Source: Paracamarosporium sp. OC-R06-R3
Taxonomy: Eukaryota > Ascomycota > Dothideomycetes > Pleosporales > Didymosphaeriaceae
Direction: 5' to 3'
Length of the DNA stretch: 64,000 nucleotides
Assembly: GCA_019828545.1 (NCBI GenBank)
Contig: JACVRA010000090.1
Location: 1-64,000 of the forward strand
Shown here: positions 44,650 through 56,122 of the stretch, one piece after another
Layout: every line of letters begins with the position of its first letter
Position numbering within the stretch: the first letter of the stretch is position 1
Notes under the pieces: generated by a model
Told to the model about the DNA's origin: nothing
The model's database searches: none
Seen by the model: only the letters and a program-made list of their open reading frames with translations
Position numbers and translations under genes: made by a program

Positions 44650-46109
44650 TCAATGGTGATGTCCGACCTGTGTGAGGAGTGGCACGAGCATGCCAGATAG
44701 CACGATGGCGATGTCGGACTTGGAAAGACCATTTGATTGCGAGGTATGGTGGTCAATGTAGCCGTTGATCACGGGCTCTTCGTGGGAATTTGTGGCTTCA
44801 GTCATGGAGTGCATGGCCACATACCTATCCCGGTTAGTAACTTGCGATGCCGACAAAACAAATACAATACTCACAAGAACGTTCCACCAGAGAACAATAA
44901 GACCCATCCGGTTGTCCATGCCAGGCCATCGTCTCCGCCAAGGCGCCCACGACCAAGCAGGTGCACAATGGACCATGTCAACACCGCACCTGCCGGTGCT
45001 GCCAAGCTGAAGATGGCGAGATGCGTCCGTATTCTCCGTTTTGAAAACCCCTGCTTCAGTAAAACGGAAGTGAGACCAAATGCGGCAGGAGCTTTATGTA
45101 GCATGATAGCCAGGAAGATGACGAGGGATAGCGAAGTAGACGGAGCAGTCGAAGACGCTCCCAGCGCGATACCATCAGCGCATGAATGAATCACTAGTCC
45201 GATGGTAGTCGCGGATGAGCGTGGAGGCTTCGAAACGTGAGGCGGAAGAGGCGTGAGCGGTTCGGGCGGCGGAGATCCAGCATTCAATGCGTTCAAACTC
45301 ATGGAAGATGAGTTGTGTGGACCGCGGTGGAGGTTTGATAGCGAGATATGCAGTGATTGGTATTGCGGCTTTGCAGTCGACAGCGCTTCTGGGAGGTGAT
45401 CTACAACGAACATGAGAATGAAGCCGAGGATTAGCGCAACGCCGATATATCCGTGCGGCCCTTCGATGTCTGTTGCTACTGGCGCTGCCTCTTGTTCGTC
45501 CTCATCAGGCCCATGCACGCGCGTATGTCCCTCTTTGTGGCCTTCGGTTGAGTCGTCGTCACCGCCTTTCTGAGGTTGTGCATGTTCCTCTTCCGTCTTG
45601 CCCTTCTGTTCTGTGTTTTTCTTGTCCGAAGCGCGCTGCTTGTAGCTATCCGAGGGTGCTTCCGTCGTCCTCTTCACGACGATGCTGGCCACATCTGGAG
45701 CCTTGATGGCACCAGTTTTTGTGAAGTCCGTACGCAATGCTTCTGCTCTTACATGGTCGGGTACGAACTCGGTCGGGTTGAGGGTTCCTTTTTGCTGGTT
45801 GTGTACGGAAGGTATCTTGGGCTGCGGGTGAGGGACATCGTGGGCATGAGTCTTGATGGCAGCGCTGTACATAGTCTCGATGCCTTCTGGTATGATTACA
45901 ATGAGCGATGCGCCTACGAGAACGCCGGTGCCGAGCAGTGAAACGGTACGGATCTGGCGAGGAGATAGGGTGAAAGAGAGCGGGAGGATGCCGGCGAGGA
46001 AGGATCTGTCGCTGTTAAGAATTACACCAGGGTATATAAAGATACCTTGTACTCACGCAATTCCCATGATGGCGCTCAGGGCGAGCAGCATAAACAGACC
46101 GTCCCACAT
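44650..46109 (-). CDS. ZIP-family metal transporter
   Basis: Predicted exons 46109-46057, 46005-44875 and 44824-44650 give 452 aa. Intron 1 (51 nt) ends at the second of two AGs (AACAGCGACAG), giving GIASFLAGILPLSF; intron 2 is 50 nt. TM1 is MWDGLFMLLALSAIMGIA. A 150-residue loop is His- and Asp/Glu-rich (HKEGHTRVHGPDEDEQ) and could bind metal. TM4 has HSCADGIALGAS and TM5 has MLHKAPAAFGL, both diagnostic of ZIP proteins. The tail ends in HHH. The family member most like this is SLC39A9/Atx2 type, working at Golgi or secretory membranes. It imports zinc or manganese to the cytosol. It is head-to-head with HAT1, 391 bp apart. Confidence 0.85.
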
Positions 46110-46342
46110 AGCGGCGGGGGACCCGTGTCGGGCTTTCTCTGAAAGAAAAGGAAAAGTGAGAGAAACAAGAACAGGTTGAACAACGTTAAGCAAGGTTGGC
46201 TGTCATTACCCGCAGCCCGCACCTGTCACGGACGTGTGGGTAAATGTTTGGGAAGGGGCTAAGACTGGTGGAGCAGAGAGACAGCCGGTCAACGCCAAGG
46301 CGCGCATCCTCCAGGGTTCGTAAGGCTGAGCGAACGGCGCTA

Positions 46343-46400
46343 AAGCTAAAGCACGCGTCTTCTCGCGCCTGAGCTTTAGCTTCTGAGACGCGACTCGCGA
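46343..46400. promoter_or_regulatory. Inverted repeat and MCB-type sites upstream of HAT1
   Basis: AAGCTAAAGC (46343-46352) and GCTTTAGCTT (46373-46382) form a 10-bp perfect inverted repeat with a 20-nt spacer. The spacer starts with ACGCGT (46353-46358), the MluI cell-cycle box read by MBF-type factors. ACGCGA (46388-46393) and TCGCGA (46395-46400) follow. The ATG of HAT1 is about 100-150 bp away. MCB use at S phase fits an enzyme for new histone H4, but this is inference. Confidence 0.45.
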
Positions 46401-46500
46401 TTTTACTTCTAAGCAGCTCTCTCTACCATCCTCCGAGCGCAACAAAGCCAGCTCCTTCGGCGCATCTGGTGTGAGGCACTGTTGCCTCCTGTCGCCTATC

Positions 46501-48192
46501 ATGAATGTCAATCTAGAGGACTGTGAGTGCGATGATACCTTGCGATACTCAACCGCGCTGACTCTCCTAGACATTACCAACGGGAACGAGTGCTTCGAGC
46601 TTAATCTTACCCGTCCTTCCAAAGATGCAGTCGGCGAGCCCATATTCAGCGAGTCGTTCAATCCTGCCTGGACGTACCCGTTCTTCGGCGAGGAACAGGA
46701 AATCATTGGCTACAAAGAACCTAGCATACAGCTGAGCTTTCGTGCAAACGACATGAAACCATCGTTGCAAGCAGGGTTTGAAGAGAAGGTGGAGTTGCCT
46801 GATGAGGTGTATTCCGAGAAACACCTCAAGATTGACTTCCAGACTGTCTTTGAGGAGTACCTTCCGGCTTGTATGTTATCCCTCACAACCAACGAGCATG
46901 CGCGCGCGCTTTTACTGACCCAAAACACAGCTGTGTTCAACTCCTCCGACGCCCCGACCGATACCGCACAGACCGATCCTACGTCGAAAGACTGGAGACC
47001 GCCCGGCAAATCGCTGCACAGTTTCTCCCTTCATGGCAAACAATTCGAAATATGGACCGCGAAATTGTCAGATCCAGCTGCAAAGCAACTATGGGAGAAC
47101 ATCCAGATATTACCTATGCTGTTCATCGAAGGTGCTTCACTTCCTGAGCTCGACGCGGAATGGTCTCTGGAAAGGTGGTCTCTGTATATGCTGTACGAGG
47201 TCACACCCATCGACGAGGATACCTCGCCGTATACACTAGCAGGATTTTCCACTACTTATCGCTTCTGGCTCCTTCCGTCTTTTGAGATTATGCGCGCTAC
47301 CAAGTCGCTTCCTTCACCACCTGCGAGTACCAACGGCGACGCTGGCAAATGGAGTCCTCCGCGACTGACACAAGACCCCGAAACATTTCTCATCAATGAG
47401 CACATCGACCCTCTGGAGCAGCCTTCGCGCGAACGAATCTCACAGTACTTGATTTTACCACCGTATCAAGGCCAATCTCTCGGAGCGACGCTATATGAAA
47501 CAATATTCGCAGAGCTTACAAAGAGGCCGTATATCTACGAGATACCCGTCGAAGACCCAAGCGAGGCATTTGACGCAATGCGCGACTACAGCGACATTGT
47601 TTACCTCCGCACGCTACCCTCTTTCCAATCGCTCACTATACCTGCGACCATACCGAAAGAGAAGCTTGCGAAAGGCGCCCCAATTCCCCGCGGCGAGATA
47701 CTAGGAAACGGTGTGGATCTTACCCAGCTGCAACGTGACACGAAAATAGTGTCGCGCCAGTTTAATCGCATGCTAGAGCTCCACCTCCTATCAACAATAT
47801 CACCTGCCAACAGAAAAAGAACTCGCATCACCCGTAAAGATAGATCTGCGAACGAGAACGACCGTAGATACTATTTCTGGCGGCTAGCCCTCAAAGACAG
47901 GATATACCGCCAAAACCGTGACTCATTAGAGAACATGCAAGACGGAGAAGAAGCTCTCACATCCGCACAAAAAGTGGACATGGTTGAGAATGCGGTAGAT
48001 AACCAGCAGGCCGAATACGAAGAGCGACTGCAGGGTCTAGAGACGAGGGCGAAGTGGAGGAGTGGAGAGGTGCAAGAGGGGTCGAAATCTAAATCGAAGC
48101 GGAAGAGGATGGTCGTGGAGGATGACGAAGATGATGAATGGGAAGACATGGACGAGGACAGTGTAGCGAGCTCTAAGAGAGCGAGAATCTGA
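46501..48192 (+). CDS. HAT1: Histone acetyltransferase type B catalytic subunit HAT1
   Basis: Predicted exons 46501-46522, 46571-46870 and 46931-48192 give 527 aa. Introns of 48 and 60 nt are multiples of three without in-frame stops, so the unspliced frame is open. I call them introns because GTGAGT/GTATGT donors, CTGAC branch sites and CTAG/ACAG acceptors are all present. Splicing also gives MNVNLEDYITNGNECFEL, as in HAT1. Later motifs are WSLYMLYEVTPIDED, TTYRFWLLPSFE and the acetyl-CoA loop PPYQGQSLGATLYETIF. HAT1 acetylates new histone H4 at K5 and K12 before chromatin assembly. The C terminus is Lys-rich then acidic (DDEDDEWEDMDED). Confidence 0.9.
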   Translation: MNVNLEDCECDDTLRYSTALTLLDITNGNECFELNLTRPSKDAVGEPIFSESFNPAWTYPFFGEEQEIIGYKEPSIQLSFRANDMKPSLQAGFEEKVELPDEVYSEKHLKIDFQTVFEEYLPACMLSLTTNEHARALLLTQNTAVFNSSDAPTDTAQTDPTSKDWRPPGKSLHSFSLHGKQFEIWTAKLSDPAAKQLWENIQILPMLFIEGASLPELDAEWSLERWSLYMLYEVTPIDEDTSPYTLAGFSTTYRFWLLPSFEIMRATKSLPSPPASTNGDAGKWSPPRLTQDPETFLINEHIDPLEQPSRERISQYLILPPYQGQSLGATLYETIFAELTKRPYIYEIPVEDPSEAFDAMRDYSDIVYLRTLPSFQSLTIPATIPKEKLAKGAPIPRGEILGNGVDLTQLQRDTKIVSRQFNRMLELHLLSTISPANRKRTRITRKDRSANENDRRYYFWRLALKDRIYRQNRDSLENMQDGEEALTSAQKVDMVENAVDNQQAEYEERLQGLETRAKWRSGEVQEGSKSKSKRKRMVVEDDEDDEWEDMDEDSVASSKRARI

Positions 48193-48510
48193 AGAAAACG
48201 GGGCGGCGTTCAAGGCGTCTTGCAGCAGCAACGGGTTTTGGATGCTACGTTGCAAGCTGGAGTATTAGTACGAATTTCGCGTAGTATACCAAGATGAATT
48301 CGGAGGCCTTGCCTTCTGTTTAGCATTTCCAAAAAAGAATATTTACACGAGGCAAGCAGATGACAATACACGTGAATAGCTGCATTGTAAGCTCTGATGC
48401 CCCTCTATCGATAACACCACACCCCGCGTAAAACTTTAGTCCCGCATTGCGGAGCTACATCGCACTTCCGCTTCTTCACACAAATCACATCAGTACTCCT
48501 CACAGCCACA
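48193..48510. other. Intergenic region between HAT1 and GAR transformylase
   Basis: 318 bp between two same-strand genes. It contains the HAT1 3' UTR and the promoter of the next gene. Confidence 0.5.
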
Positions 48511-49219
48511 ATGCCACAGTCACAATACAATCTCGTCGTTCTCATATCCGGCAATGGGTCCAATCTACAAGCCCTCATCGACGCCTGCGCATCGTCCACA
48601 CTCCCAGACACCCGCATAACCCACGTAATATCTAAGTACTGCTCCACCACTCTAGATCTGCTGCAACAAGAGCTAATGCAGGAGGAATAGCCGCAAAGCA
48701 GCATACGGTCTCGAACGTGCGGCGAAAGCCTCGATTCCCACATCCTACCACAACCTCGTCCCCTTCAAGCGGAAACATCCCCAGACCGAGGAAGGCACGG
48801 CCGCAGCCCGCACCGAGTACGACGCCTCGCTAGCGGACCTCATACTGAAGCTCGAGCCGCGGCCGGACGTCATCGTTTGCGCGGGTTGGATGCACATCCT
48901 TACGCCTGATTTTCTAAACCCCATTGCGGAAGCTGGGATCAAGGTTATAAACCTACATCCTGCGCTGCCGGGCGAGTTTGCGGGCGCAGGCGCTATTGAA
49001 AGGGCGTGGGAGGCGGGGCGCAAAGAGGGACTCAAGAGGACGGGTGTTATGATACATGAAGTTATTGCTGAGGTGGATGCAGGTGATGCGATTATCACGC
49101 AGGAGGTGCCGTTGAAGGAGGATGAGAGTCTAGATGACTTGGAGACGAGGATACATCAAGTTGAGCATGGGCTGATTGTGGAGGGAACGAGGAAGACATT
49201 GGAGAAGATTAAGAAATGA
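48511..49219 (+). CDS. ADE8: Phosphoribosylglycinamide formyltransferase (GAR transformylase)
   Basis: Exons 48511-48635 and 48691-49219 give 217 aa. The 55-nt intron (GTACTG, CTAAT, AATAG) joins SN to RKAAYGLERA. The N-terminal SGNGSNLQALIDA binds the GAR phosphate. INLHPALPGEFAGAGAIERA carries the formyltransferase His. The C-terminal HEVIAEVDAGDAIITQEVP carries the catalytic Asp region. The enzyme formylates GAR with 10-formyl-THF in step 3 of purine synthesis. Fungi keep it as a separate protein, as here. Length agrees with yeast ADE8 (about 210 aa). The first exon's donor is non-consensus but the frame match is strong. Confidence 0.9.
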
Positions 49220-50176
49220 GACAAAAAAGATGGGCTGATTGGATCAATGGCGAGACACCGAGCTTAAGAAAGGTGATCATTTTCCAAAGATAAAGCGCAG
49301 GCGCAAGAAAAATTCGCGTTGTTTGGAATAGTATCTGAGGCATTATCGTTGGGATTGAGGCCAAGAACCCATGACTTGATCTAGTAACAAGTTGCAGTAA
49401 CCTGCGAAAGCGCTGATATTTAGATCTTCCGGTCGCATGGGTTTATCGACAAAAATCCTTCATAGTCGCTCTCTACGTTACAGAGTAAGGTCACGACCGA
49501 AGGAACGCTTTACAAGCACAAATCTCTTACAAGACTACACCGTGTTTGGCAAACCCATCAAGAGTCTTTCTGAGCTATCGAACGTCATACAGTCCAGTTA
49601 GCCTCGCCGTGAAGCCGAACAAAACGCTCTTTCTATAGCCGTAGGGTCAGCAATTGATCGAATCGAGATTCTCATCTCAATTATTCTTGAACAAAAGTCG
49701 TGGACCGTCAGAATGGACACGTGGTTATACTGGCGGTCAAGTACTTTCGCGTTGCCTCCACTCGCCAACATATCTACGTTTCTTATAGCGAAGTAATTTT
49801 TCCATCCAATGACTTCCCCCTACGATGATTGGCTGGCCGATATCCATGACAAGTCTAGACTAATCGAGTGTCTGGGTAGCATAAGATCCATGCGTCAAAG
49901 GATCATTTCCGTACGACTATCGGGCGCCCGGACCCTCACAACATTCAGTTAGAAACGCCCGATGAGGATCCTGATCAGCTTATCGTTACGCCTTTATCCA
50001 TTTGGAGATTCGAGCGCTACTTATCTTTCTGGGCTACATTGGCAGAATTCCTATATAAAGTCCATCCACCTGCTGTTACACCAGGTAAGTCGACACAGGT
50101 CCACACACAGATTTTTCACGGGCTTCTTCATATATATACCATCCATAAATCTCCAGAAGTCATTTCTCGAGTAACT
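49220..50176. other. Intergenic region
   Basis: About 960 bp without a supported gene. It ends in the promoter of the secreted-protein gene, with the TATA box at 50052. Confidence 0.5.
50052..50059 (+). promoter_or_regulatory. TATA box of the secreted-protein gene
   Basis: A perfect TATATAAA lies about 125 nt before the ATG at 50177. Strong, inducible expression is an inference. Confidence 0.5.
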
Positions 50177-50761
50177 ATGCGCCTAACCTCTGTCATCGGC
50201 CTCCTGGCCGCCAGTATCACATCCACGACAGCTCAAGATTGCTGGTCCAGCTCCCCGGTCACCTGCCGGGGCTACTTCGCGGACCACGACGTAGCGCTTA
50301 CCGCTATCACCAGTGCGTGTTCGCAGATTTCTTGCACGCCCGGTACGACGCCGAATCCGGCTCTTGCCCAAGGTAAGTCCTCTTCTCTTACTGTCTTCGG
50401 ATCTGCAAAGCCGGGCTAACATGAGCATCGAATAGGCCGGGTCCCCAACTACACGGCCGTTCTTCGCGTAGGCGACCAATGCGCCGGTCTCAGTACCTGG
50501 ACTACCGACGCTTGCGTGGCCCTGTTCGACGGGTTGTTGTATCCTGCGTGCAAGACGAACGAGAGTCTACCATACCCTGACTTCCCGCCGAACCCTTGGC
50601 CACCGGTGGCACCTGTAGACTTTCCCTGTAAGTATTTTCGGATTTGCAGTGTACTGAGTGAAGGGGAAATTGGAACAGGAATCTGGGCTAACTATCAAGC
50701 AGTGAGCGGCATATCGTCGACGTGCGATGGTAGCTCGTTGAGCTTCAACTTTGGTGGCTAG
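50177..50761 (+). CDS. Small secreted cysteine-rich protein
   Basis: Predicted exons 50177-50372, 50436-50627 and 50703-50761 give 148 aa. Introns are 63 and 75 nt with GTAAGT donors and CTAAC branch sites. Residues 1-19 (MRLTSVIGLLAASITSTTA) form a signal peptide with cleavage likely before QDCW. The mature chain has about nine Cys (for instance CWSSSPVTCRGYF, ACSQISCTPG, CAGLSTW, DACVALF, YPACKTNE and STCDGSS). An NYT near 75 and an NES near 107 are candidate N-glycosylation sites. I do not recognise the family. Small size, signal peptide and cysteines fit an effector-like or cell-wall protein, but only as a class. Confidence 0.72.
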
Positions 50762-51448
50762 ACAGTCGCTCGGGCGTTGAACGAGGTATCAGTGATGAGC
50801 GGGTATTGCAATGTGATAGAATGCAAGTGGAGTCTATGAGAGAAGGTATGGTCTGATGGGTACATGAGCTATGAGGATCTGGCTTCAAGCATGCCAGCCA
50901 GTTGGGTTGGATAAATGTTTAAGTATTGATATACGTTAGAAAAAAACTATGAGAATCTAGACAAGAATCTCTTACTGAGGAGGCCACGCTAGCTTGCAAC
51001 TTGAAGCCGATTTCTTTGGGTCAGAGAATTGCGTACGGTTCGTCCAGCGGAATACTTAACAATACGCAGCGAGTATAGGCCAGGGGATGCATAATGCCTA
51101 GCCAGGGTGGTAGGAGGCTCAAATCTAATATTAGTAGCGCATAAATCAACCTCTACCGTAGGTTTCTGCAATTCCCGGCTGCCCAGGGAAGGTTGGGGGC
51201 TAACCAGAAAACAGCAAGAAGCCTGGGGGTAGGGCTTCAGGATAATGGGCAGGTGGCGCTTGGCTTATTGAGGAATCGCAAAAATCTACGGTATGAGGAA
51301 AGATGCGGTGTGAGGGTGTCGAAGAGTGAGCGATGAGGTGTCCGTAGGAGCGCTCTTCCAGAATAGGGCATACTAGGCCTAGCTAGTTAGTTACCTAGGC
51401 TCTTTACCTCCGAGGGATCCCACGTCTCGATCCCACCGTTCAAATGCT
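50762..51448. other. Intergenic region
   Basis: About 690 bp. It holds the 3' UTR of the secreted-protein gene and the promoter of the Zn2Cys6 gene. No gene is seen. Confidence 0.5.
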
Positions 51449-53562
51449 ATGGAGCGCAAATCTTCCCAGGGGCAGTCGCCCAGTAATTCCAAAAAGAGGA
51501 AAATACCGCCATCAAGCAGTTGGCTACCCCACAAAGCCGAATTTCAACGCAAGCGCTCTGCCACTGCTTGTCAGCTTTGTCGCACTCGGAAGACAAAATG
51601 TGACAACAACCGCCCAATTTGCTCGAAGTGTGGTGAACTTGGTGCAGAGTGCGTTTACCAGGACCAGCCTACTACTGAACCGTATGTGGTTTCTCATGCC
51701 AGTACCGCTGATGCAAAGCATTGATTCCATTCAGTTCCGCAAGTCACATTCTCCAACGGCTGGAGTATTTGGTTGGACTAGTTGAATTCGGACTGCCCAA
51801 CCATAATCACGATCTGTCTGTAGATGATGGTTCTGGGGCACCCTTACCAATTATCGAAGACTCCAACGGAGTTTTGCAGGATCCGTCTCTTCCCCGCTTG
51901 GTCATTGAACGTGGTTCTACAGTCGATAGCTCGGCGCAGTTGACTCAGGCTCCTCGACACGAATACTTCGGTTCTAGCGAAGATGTGCTGGCCTGGCCGA
52001 TATTTGGAGGCAAATACGATCGTCGTTGGATTGAGGCTTTGATTTTTGACCCTACATTGCCCAGCGATGATCTGTCTGGGACGCCTACTTCTCCCAGAGT
52101 AAACGACGATTCGATACGTAACATATTCGAGGATCCACGGCAGGGATCGAATTCCGGTTCTGACATCCGCGAAGAGGACGTACCACATCTTGTCGAAGCT
52201 TTCCTTTTGAATGTTCACGTCAAGAATCCAATATTTGATCCTAACTATTTACGAAGCATGGCCAAAGCTGTGGTCGATAAAGGCTTTGACTGGGGAGCGC
52301 CTAGCTGTCTGGTGTTGACTGTGTGCGCGCTTGCTGCGATTTCTTCCGCATTCGCCTGCCACCCCATACACGAAACAAACAGAGGGTCAGAGAATACTAT
52401 CCAGCCGGAAAGCAGCTTGTCCTCTACACCAGGATATCATATGGCAGAGGCATACTATACCGCCTCACGTAAACGAATAGGTCTATTGAAGGACACTTTA
52501 CTCGCAACAGAATGCCATTTCATGTCTGGTGTCTATGAGATGTACTCTCTACGTCCCCTCCAAGCCGCCATCTCGTTCAACCGGGCATGCGTAACATTTC
52601 AAACACTGACCTGGATGCGAACGGAATTCTACATCACCGAAAGCCAGCTCGCTAAAGCCAGAGCAAGTCGATTATATTGGTCCTGCCTCAAGTCAGAACA
52701 CGAGGTTTCCATCGAGATACAGTTCCCATCCTCAGGCTTAACCAAATTAAATTATACAAGTGCATTCCCGCCGCCACCTTTGGCAGCAAACACCGAGGAA
52801 TGGTACCGCATGCATGCTGAGGTAAAGGCCGAGTCTCCTCATTCGTTACACTCGGTATGGACGCAAAATGAATTCGAACATGGGTGGTACTACTATCTAG
52901 CAGATATTGCAGCTCGCCGGCTCTTGCAGCGAGTCATTGAGCTCTTTTATAAGACGAATGAAGCTGCATGGTTAGAACTGCCGTTCTTGACCCTAGTTCA
53001 CACAGTCGAAGAGCTGGACAGACAGCTCACAGAATGGTAATCTTCTCCCAAGACGCAAGTGGTCCTGGGCAATCCGTTGACTCGAAGCAGGCACCGTGCT
53101 CTGCCCCGGTTGATTTCCTTTGACATCGATGGCATTGCCAATGATGAACTCGCATACCATCTCCAAGCTCGAGCTTTAGAAGTCAAAGAGCGCATCTATC
53201 GCCCGTTTCTGTACCGGATAATATATCAAGAGGGCGATTTTTCGCTTTCCGAGCGGGAGGCCCTCCAGCCGTTAGTTGCGTTGCATGCGGCCATCTGCTC
53301 GAAACTGATCCAACAATGGAACGTACGACATCGCCATCACGGTACATGGTTGATGTCGAGACAAAGTTTCACATGCGCCCTTCTCCTTCTCGCAGGGCGA
53401 CGGGCTGGCATTGAAGTAATCTCAGACGAGAAATGTGGTGAGAGCGTACAGGCGTCTATAGCTACTTTGAAGTTTTGGGAAGACGAGGCACCTGACCTTA
53501 AAGCGTCCCGTCAAATTTTGGAGGACATCTACGGGCAAGTGCAAAAATCAACACAACTTTGA
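51449..53562 (+). CDS. Zn2Cys6 transcription factor
   Basis: Predicted exons 51449-51681, 51735-53036 and 53091-53562 give 668 aa. At first sight the frame is broken by TAA at 53038. The 54-nt intron 53037-53090 (GTAATC, TTGAC, AGCAG) removes it and gives LTEWHRALPRLISF, as this class normally shows. The cluster is C-QL-C-RTRKTK-C-DNNRPI-C-SK-C-GELGAE-C at about 41-68. Basic residues precede it (NSKKRKIPP). The middle domain continues with MAEAYYTASRKRIGLL and IEIQFPSSGL. Target genes are unknown. The neighbouring sugar transporter could be a target, since such pairs are common in fungi, but this is inference. Confidence 0.83.
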
Positions 53563-54291
53563 AAGAGTCCAGCGACATACCGCAAAAGTCCGGCAACCGA
53601 AATATTTGTACTTGATGATGCATGTGCGATGATATGGCCGATTGTATTTTGGAGTACAACCTTGTTTTTCGCATTGGTCTCGTACCGAGGCGAGTTTCGA
53701 GTGCGTCACCAACATTGGCAACGAGCCATTAATAGCGCTACGGAGGTCGTATGATAGCCGCGAGAGATGTGACCATGGAAAGAGACTGATTGTTCGTCCG
53801 AATAGCCCCGTCCAATCACATCTGGGCCATGTGCCGTAGCTCGACACGGGAAGCAGGTGGGGAGTTAGCGTGGACGCCGGCCAACGCATGCAAGCTTCCT
53901 CTCAAATGCGCTCAACGTCCCCGAATACCCGCGACCAATGAAGACGGCGTATTATCTCTAGGATCTTGTGGCCGAATGCCTTCTACATCGCCAAGCCATC
54001 TCAAGAACCGTCTCCAAGCCAGCTTGATCGGATTAAGGCGCGAACGTCACAGCTCAGACCCCGCAGCTAGCATGGAAGCCTCTTGTGGGGATGAGATCTC
54101 CACATTTCGCTTGTTTCTAGAGCCGCAGGAACTAGGATGGCGCTAAGCATATGCCCAGTTCATGGACTTCTATAAGTAAGGATCGTCTTCGTGGTTTGTC
54201 TAGCGATTTCTCCTTCACAGAGGACGACTTCCTTTTGTCTCGTCTTTGATACCATATTCCTAGGCGAAGAAAATCTTCGCAGTATTCCAAT
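53563..54291. other. Intergenic region between TF and sugar transporter
   Basis: About 730 bp on the same-strand interval. No supported gene. It contains the transporter's promoter. Confidence 0.5.
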
Positions 54292-56122
54292 ATGGACAAG
54301 ATTCACAAGTTTAACGTGGTGCATCGCCTAGAAAAGCGAGCATTGCTCATTGCGTAAGAATGTCGTGCCAACATTTGGTCCATCCGCTGATGAGACATGA
54401 TCAGCATCAACTGCATCGCCGGCCTTTCCATCCTCTTCTTCGGTTATGATCAAGGGATGATGGGTGGAGTCAATACTGCATACGATTACTACACCCGTAT
54501 GGGCTTCGGCCACAGGGGACCAGATGGTGGCGTGGTCGTTACAAACGATATACTCCAAGGCGGCATTGTGTCTGTATACTACCTAGGCACACTTGTCGGA
54601 GCTCTCGGCGGCGGCTACTTTGGTGACCGCTTTGGGCGCATTAAATCGGTCTTTCTTGGATCAGCAATTGGAGTTGTCGGTGCAGCACTACAAACTTCTG
54701 CGATGAACCACAGTTGGATGATCTGCGCTCGTCTCATCAATGGCTGGGGAACCGGGATCCTCAACGCAATTATTCCTGTGTGGGCAACAGAGACCGCAGA
54801 GCATACTTCGCGTGGCCAATTTATTGCCATTGAGTTTACGCTTAATATATTCGGTAAGATTTAACACATATCGCTCTCACCAGTTTAGACACTATCTAAT
54901 AATCATTACTTATAGGTGTTGTGTTGGCGTATTGGATTGAATACGGATGCTCATTTTACGGCGACGGAACTTCATCTTTTATCTGGCGCTTTCCCATCGC
55001 GTTCCAGATCCCCATGCTTCTTGCGCTTATGAGTATGGTTCTTTTCTTCCCAGAATCGCCCCGTTGGCTCGTCAAAGTAGGCCGAGAGGACGAAGCGCGC
55101 TACATTCTCGGACGGCTCCGTGGTAACACTGGAGAAGATAAGGAAAAGGCAGAGGCCGAATTTCAGGACATTATGACCTCATGTGAGATTGAGCGCTCGG
55201 GACGCTCTGGGCCTCAATCGTATTTCCACATGCTGTTCGGCATCGGCTCAGGGAAGCTGCACACAGGCAGACGTGTTCAGTTGGTAGTTTGGCTCCAGAT
55301 CATGCAGGAATGGGTTGGAATTGCAGGTGAGTTATTCGGTTAAGTGACAGAGCCTTTGTACTCACCAACACAGGTGTAACTATATACGCTCCTACTATCT
55401 TTGGGATTGCCGGCATGTCCCCTGAAAAGCGCCAATGGATCGCGGGACTCAACAACATCTTCTACATGTTCTCTACGCTGATCTGCGTGTTCACTTTGGA
55501 CAGGATAGGACGACGCTGGACACTCTACTGGGGGTCGGTTGGGCAGGGTATCGCTATGGCTTTAGCAGGCGGATTTTCGTACCTTGGTCAACAAGGTGCC
55601 AACCAAGGCAACCCCAGCAAAGCCTCAGGATATGGAGACGCTGCTGTAGCGATGGTCTTCATCTTTACGTTTATCTTCGGTGCGACCTGGTTGACGGTCC
55701 CATGGCTCTATCCAGCCGAGATTTTTCCTCTCGAAGTGCGCGCAAAGGGCAACGCATGGGGCGTCGTAGGTTGGTCTATCGGCAACGGGTGGCTCACACT
55801 CCTGTGCCCGGTCATGTTCAAGGCACTCAACGAGAAGACGCTATACATCTTTGCGGCTTGCAATGCGATTACCATTCCGATGGTATGGGCGTTGTACCCT
55901 GAGACGAACCAGCGCACGCTAGAGGAGATTGATCTATTGTTTGCGGCGGACAGTATCTGGAATTGGGAGGCAGAGAAGAATTTCACAAGGCTACACGAGC
56001 AGATGGGTGGGCCGATGCCAGGTTCGGGTGCGGATGAAGAATCACAGCCAAGTCGGAAGGGAAGTGTGGTGCGTGGAATGAGCCTTCATTATGAGTCGAG
56101 GCCGCAAGAGAAGGGCATGTAG
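54292..56122 (+). CDS. MFS sugar transporter
   Basis: Predicted exons 54292-54353, 54405-54853, 54916-55326 and 55374-56122 give 556 aa. Introns of 47-62 nt remove stops and restore the frame at AINCIAG, NIFGVVLAY and GIAGVTIYAP. The sugar-porter signatures are present: GDRFGRIKS, PESPRWLVKVGREDEARYIL, DRIGRRW and the closing PETNQRTLEEIDLLF. Twelve membrane segments can be traced. An early FFGYDQGMMGGV matches TM1 of the family. It should import hexoses or another sugar or polyol with protons. Its gene lies 729 bp downstream of the Zn2Cys6 gene on the same strand. Confidence 0.88.

Noticed and set aside
53037..53090. In-frame TAA at 53038 that seemed to make the third Zn2Cys6 gene a pseudogene
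   Set aside because: A 54-nt intron with GTAATC, TTGAC and AGCAG spans the stop and gives LTEWHRALPRLISF, the form expected for this class.
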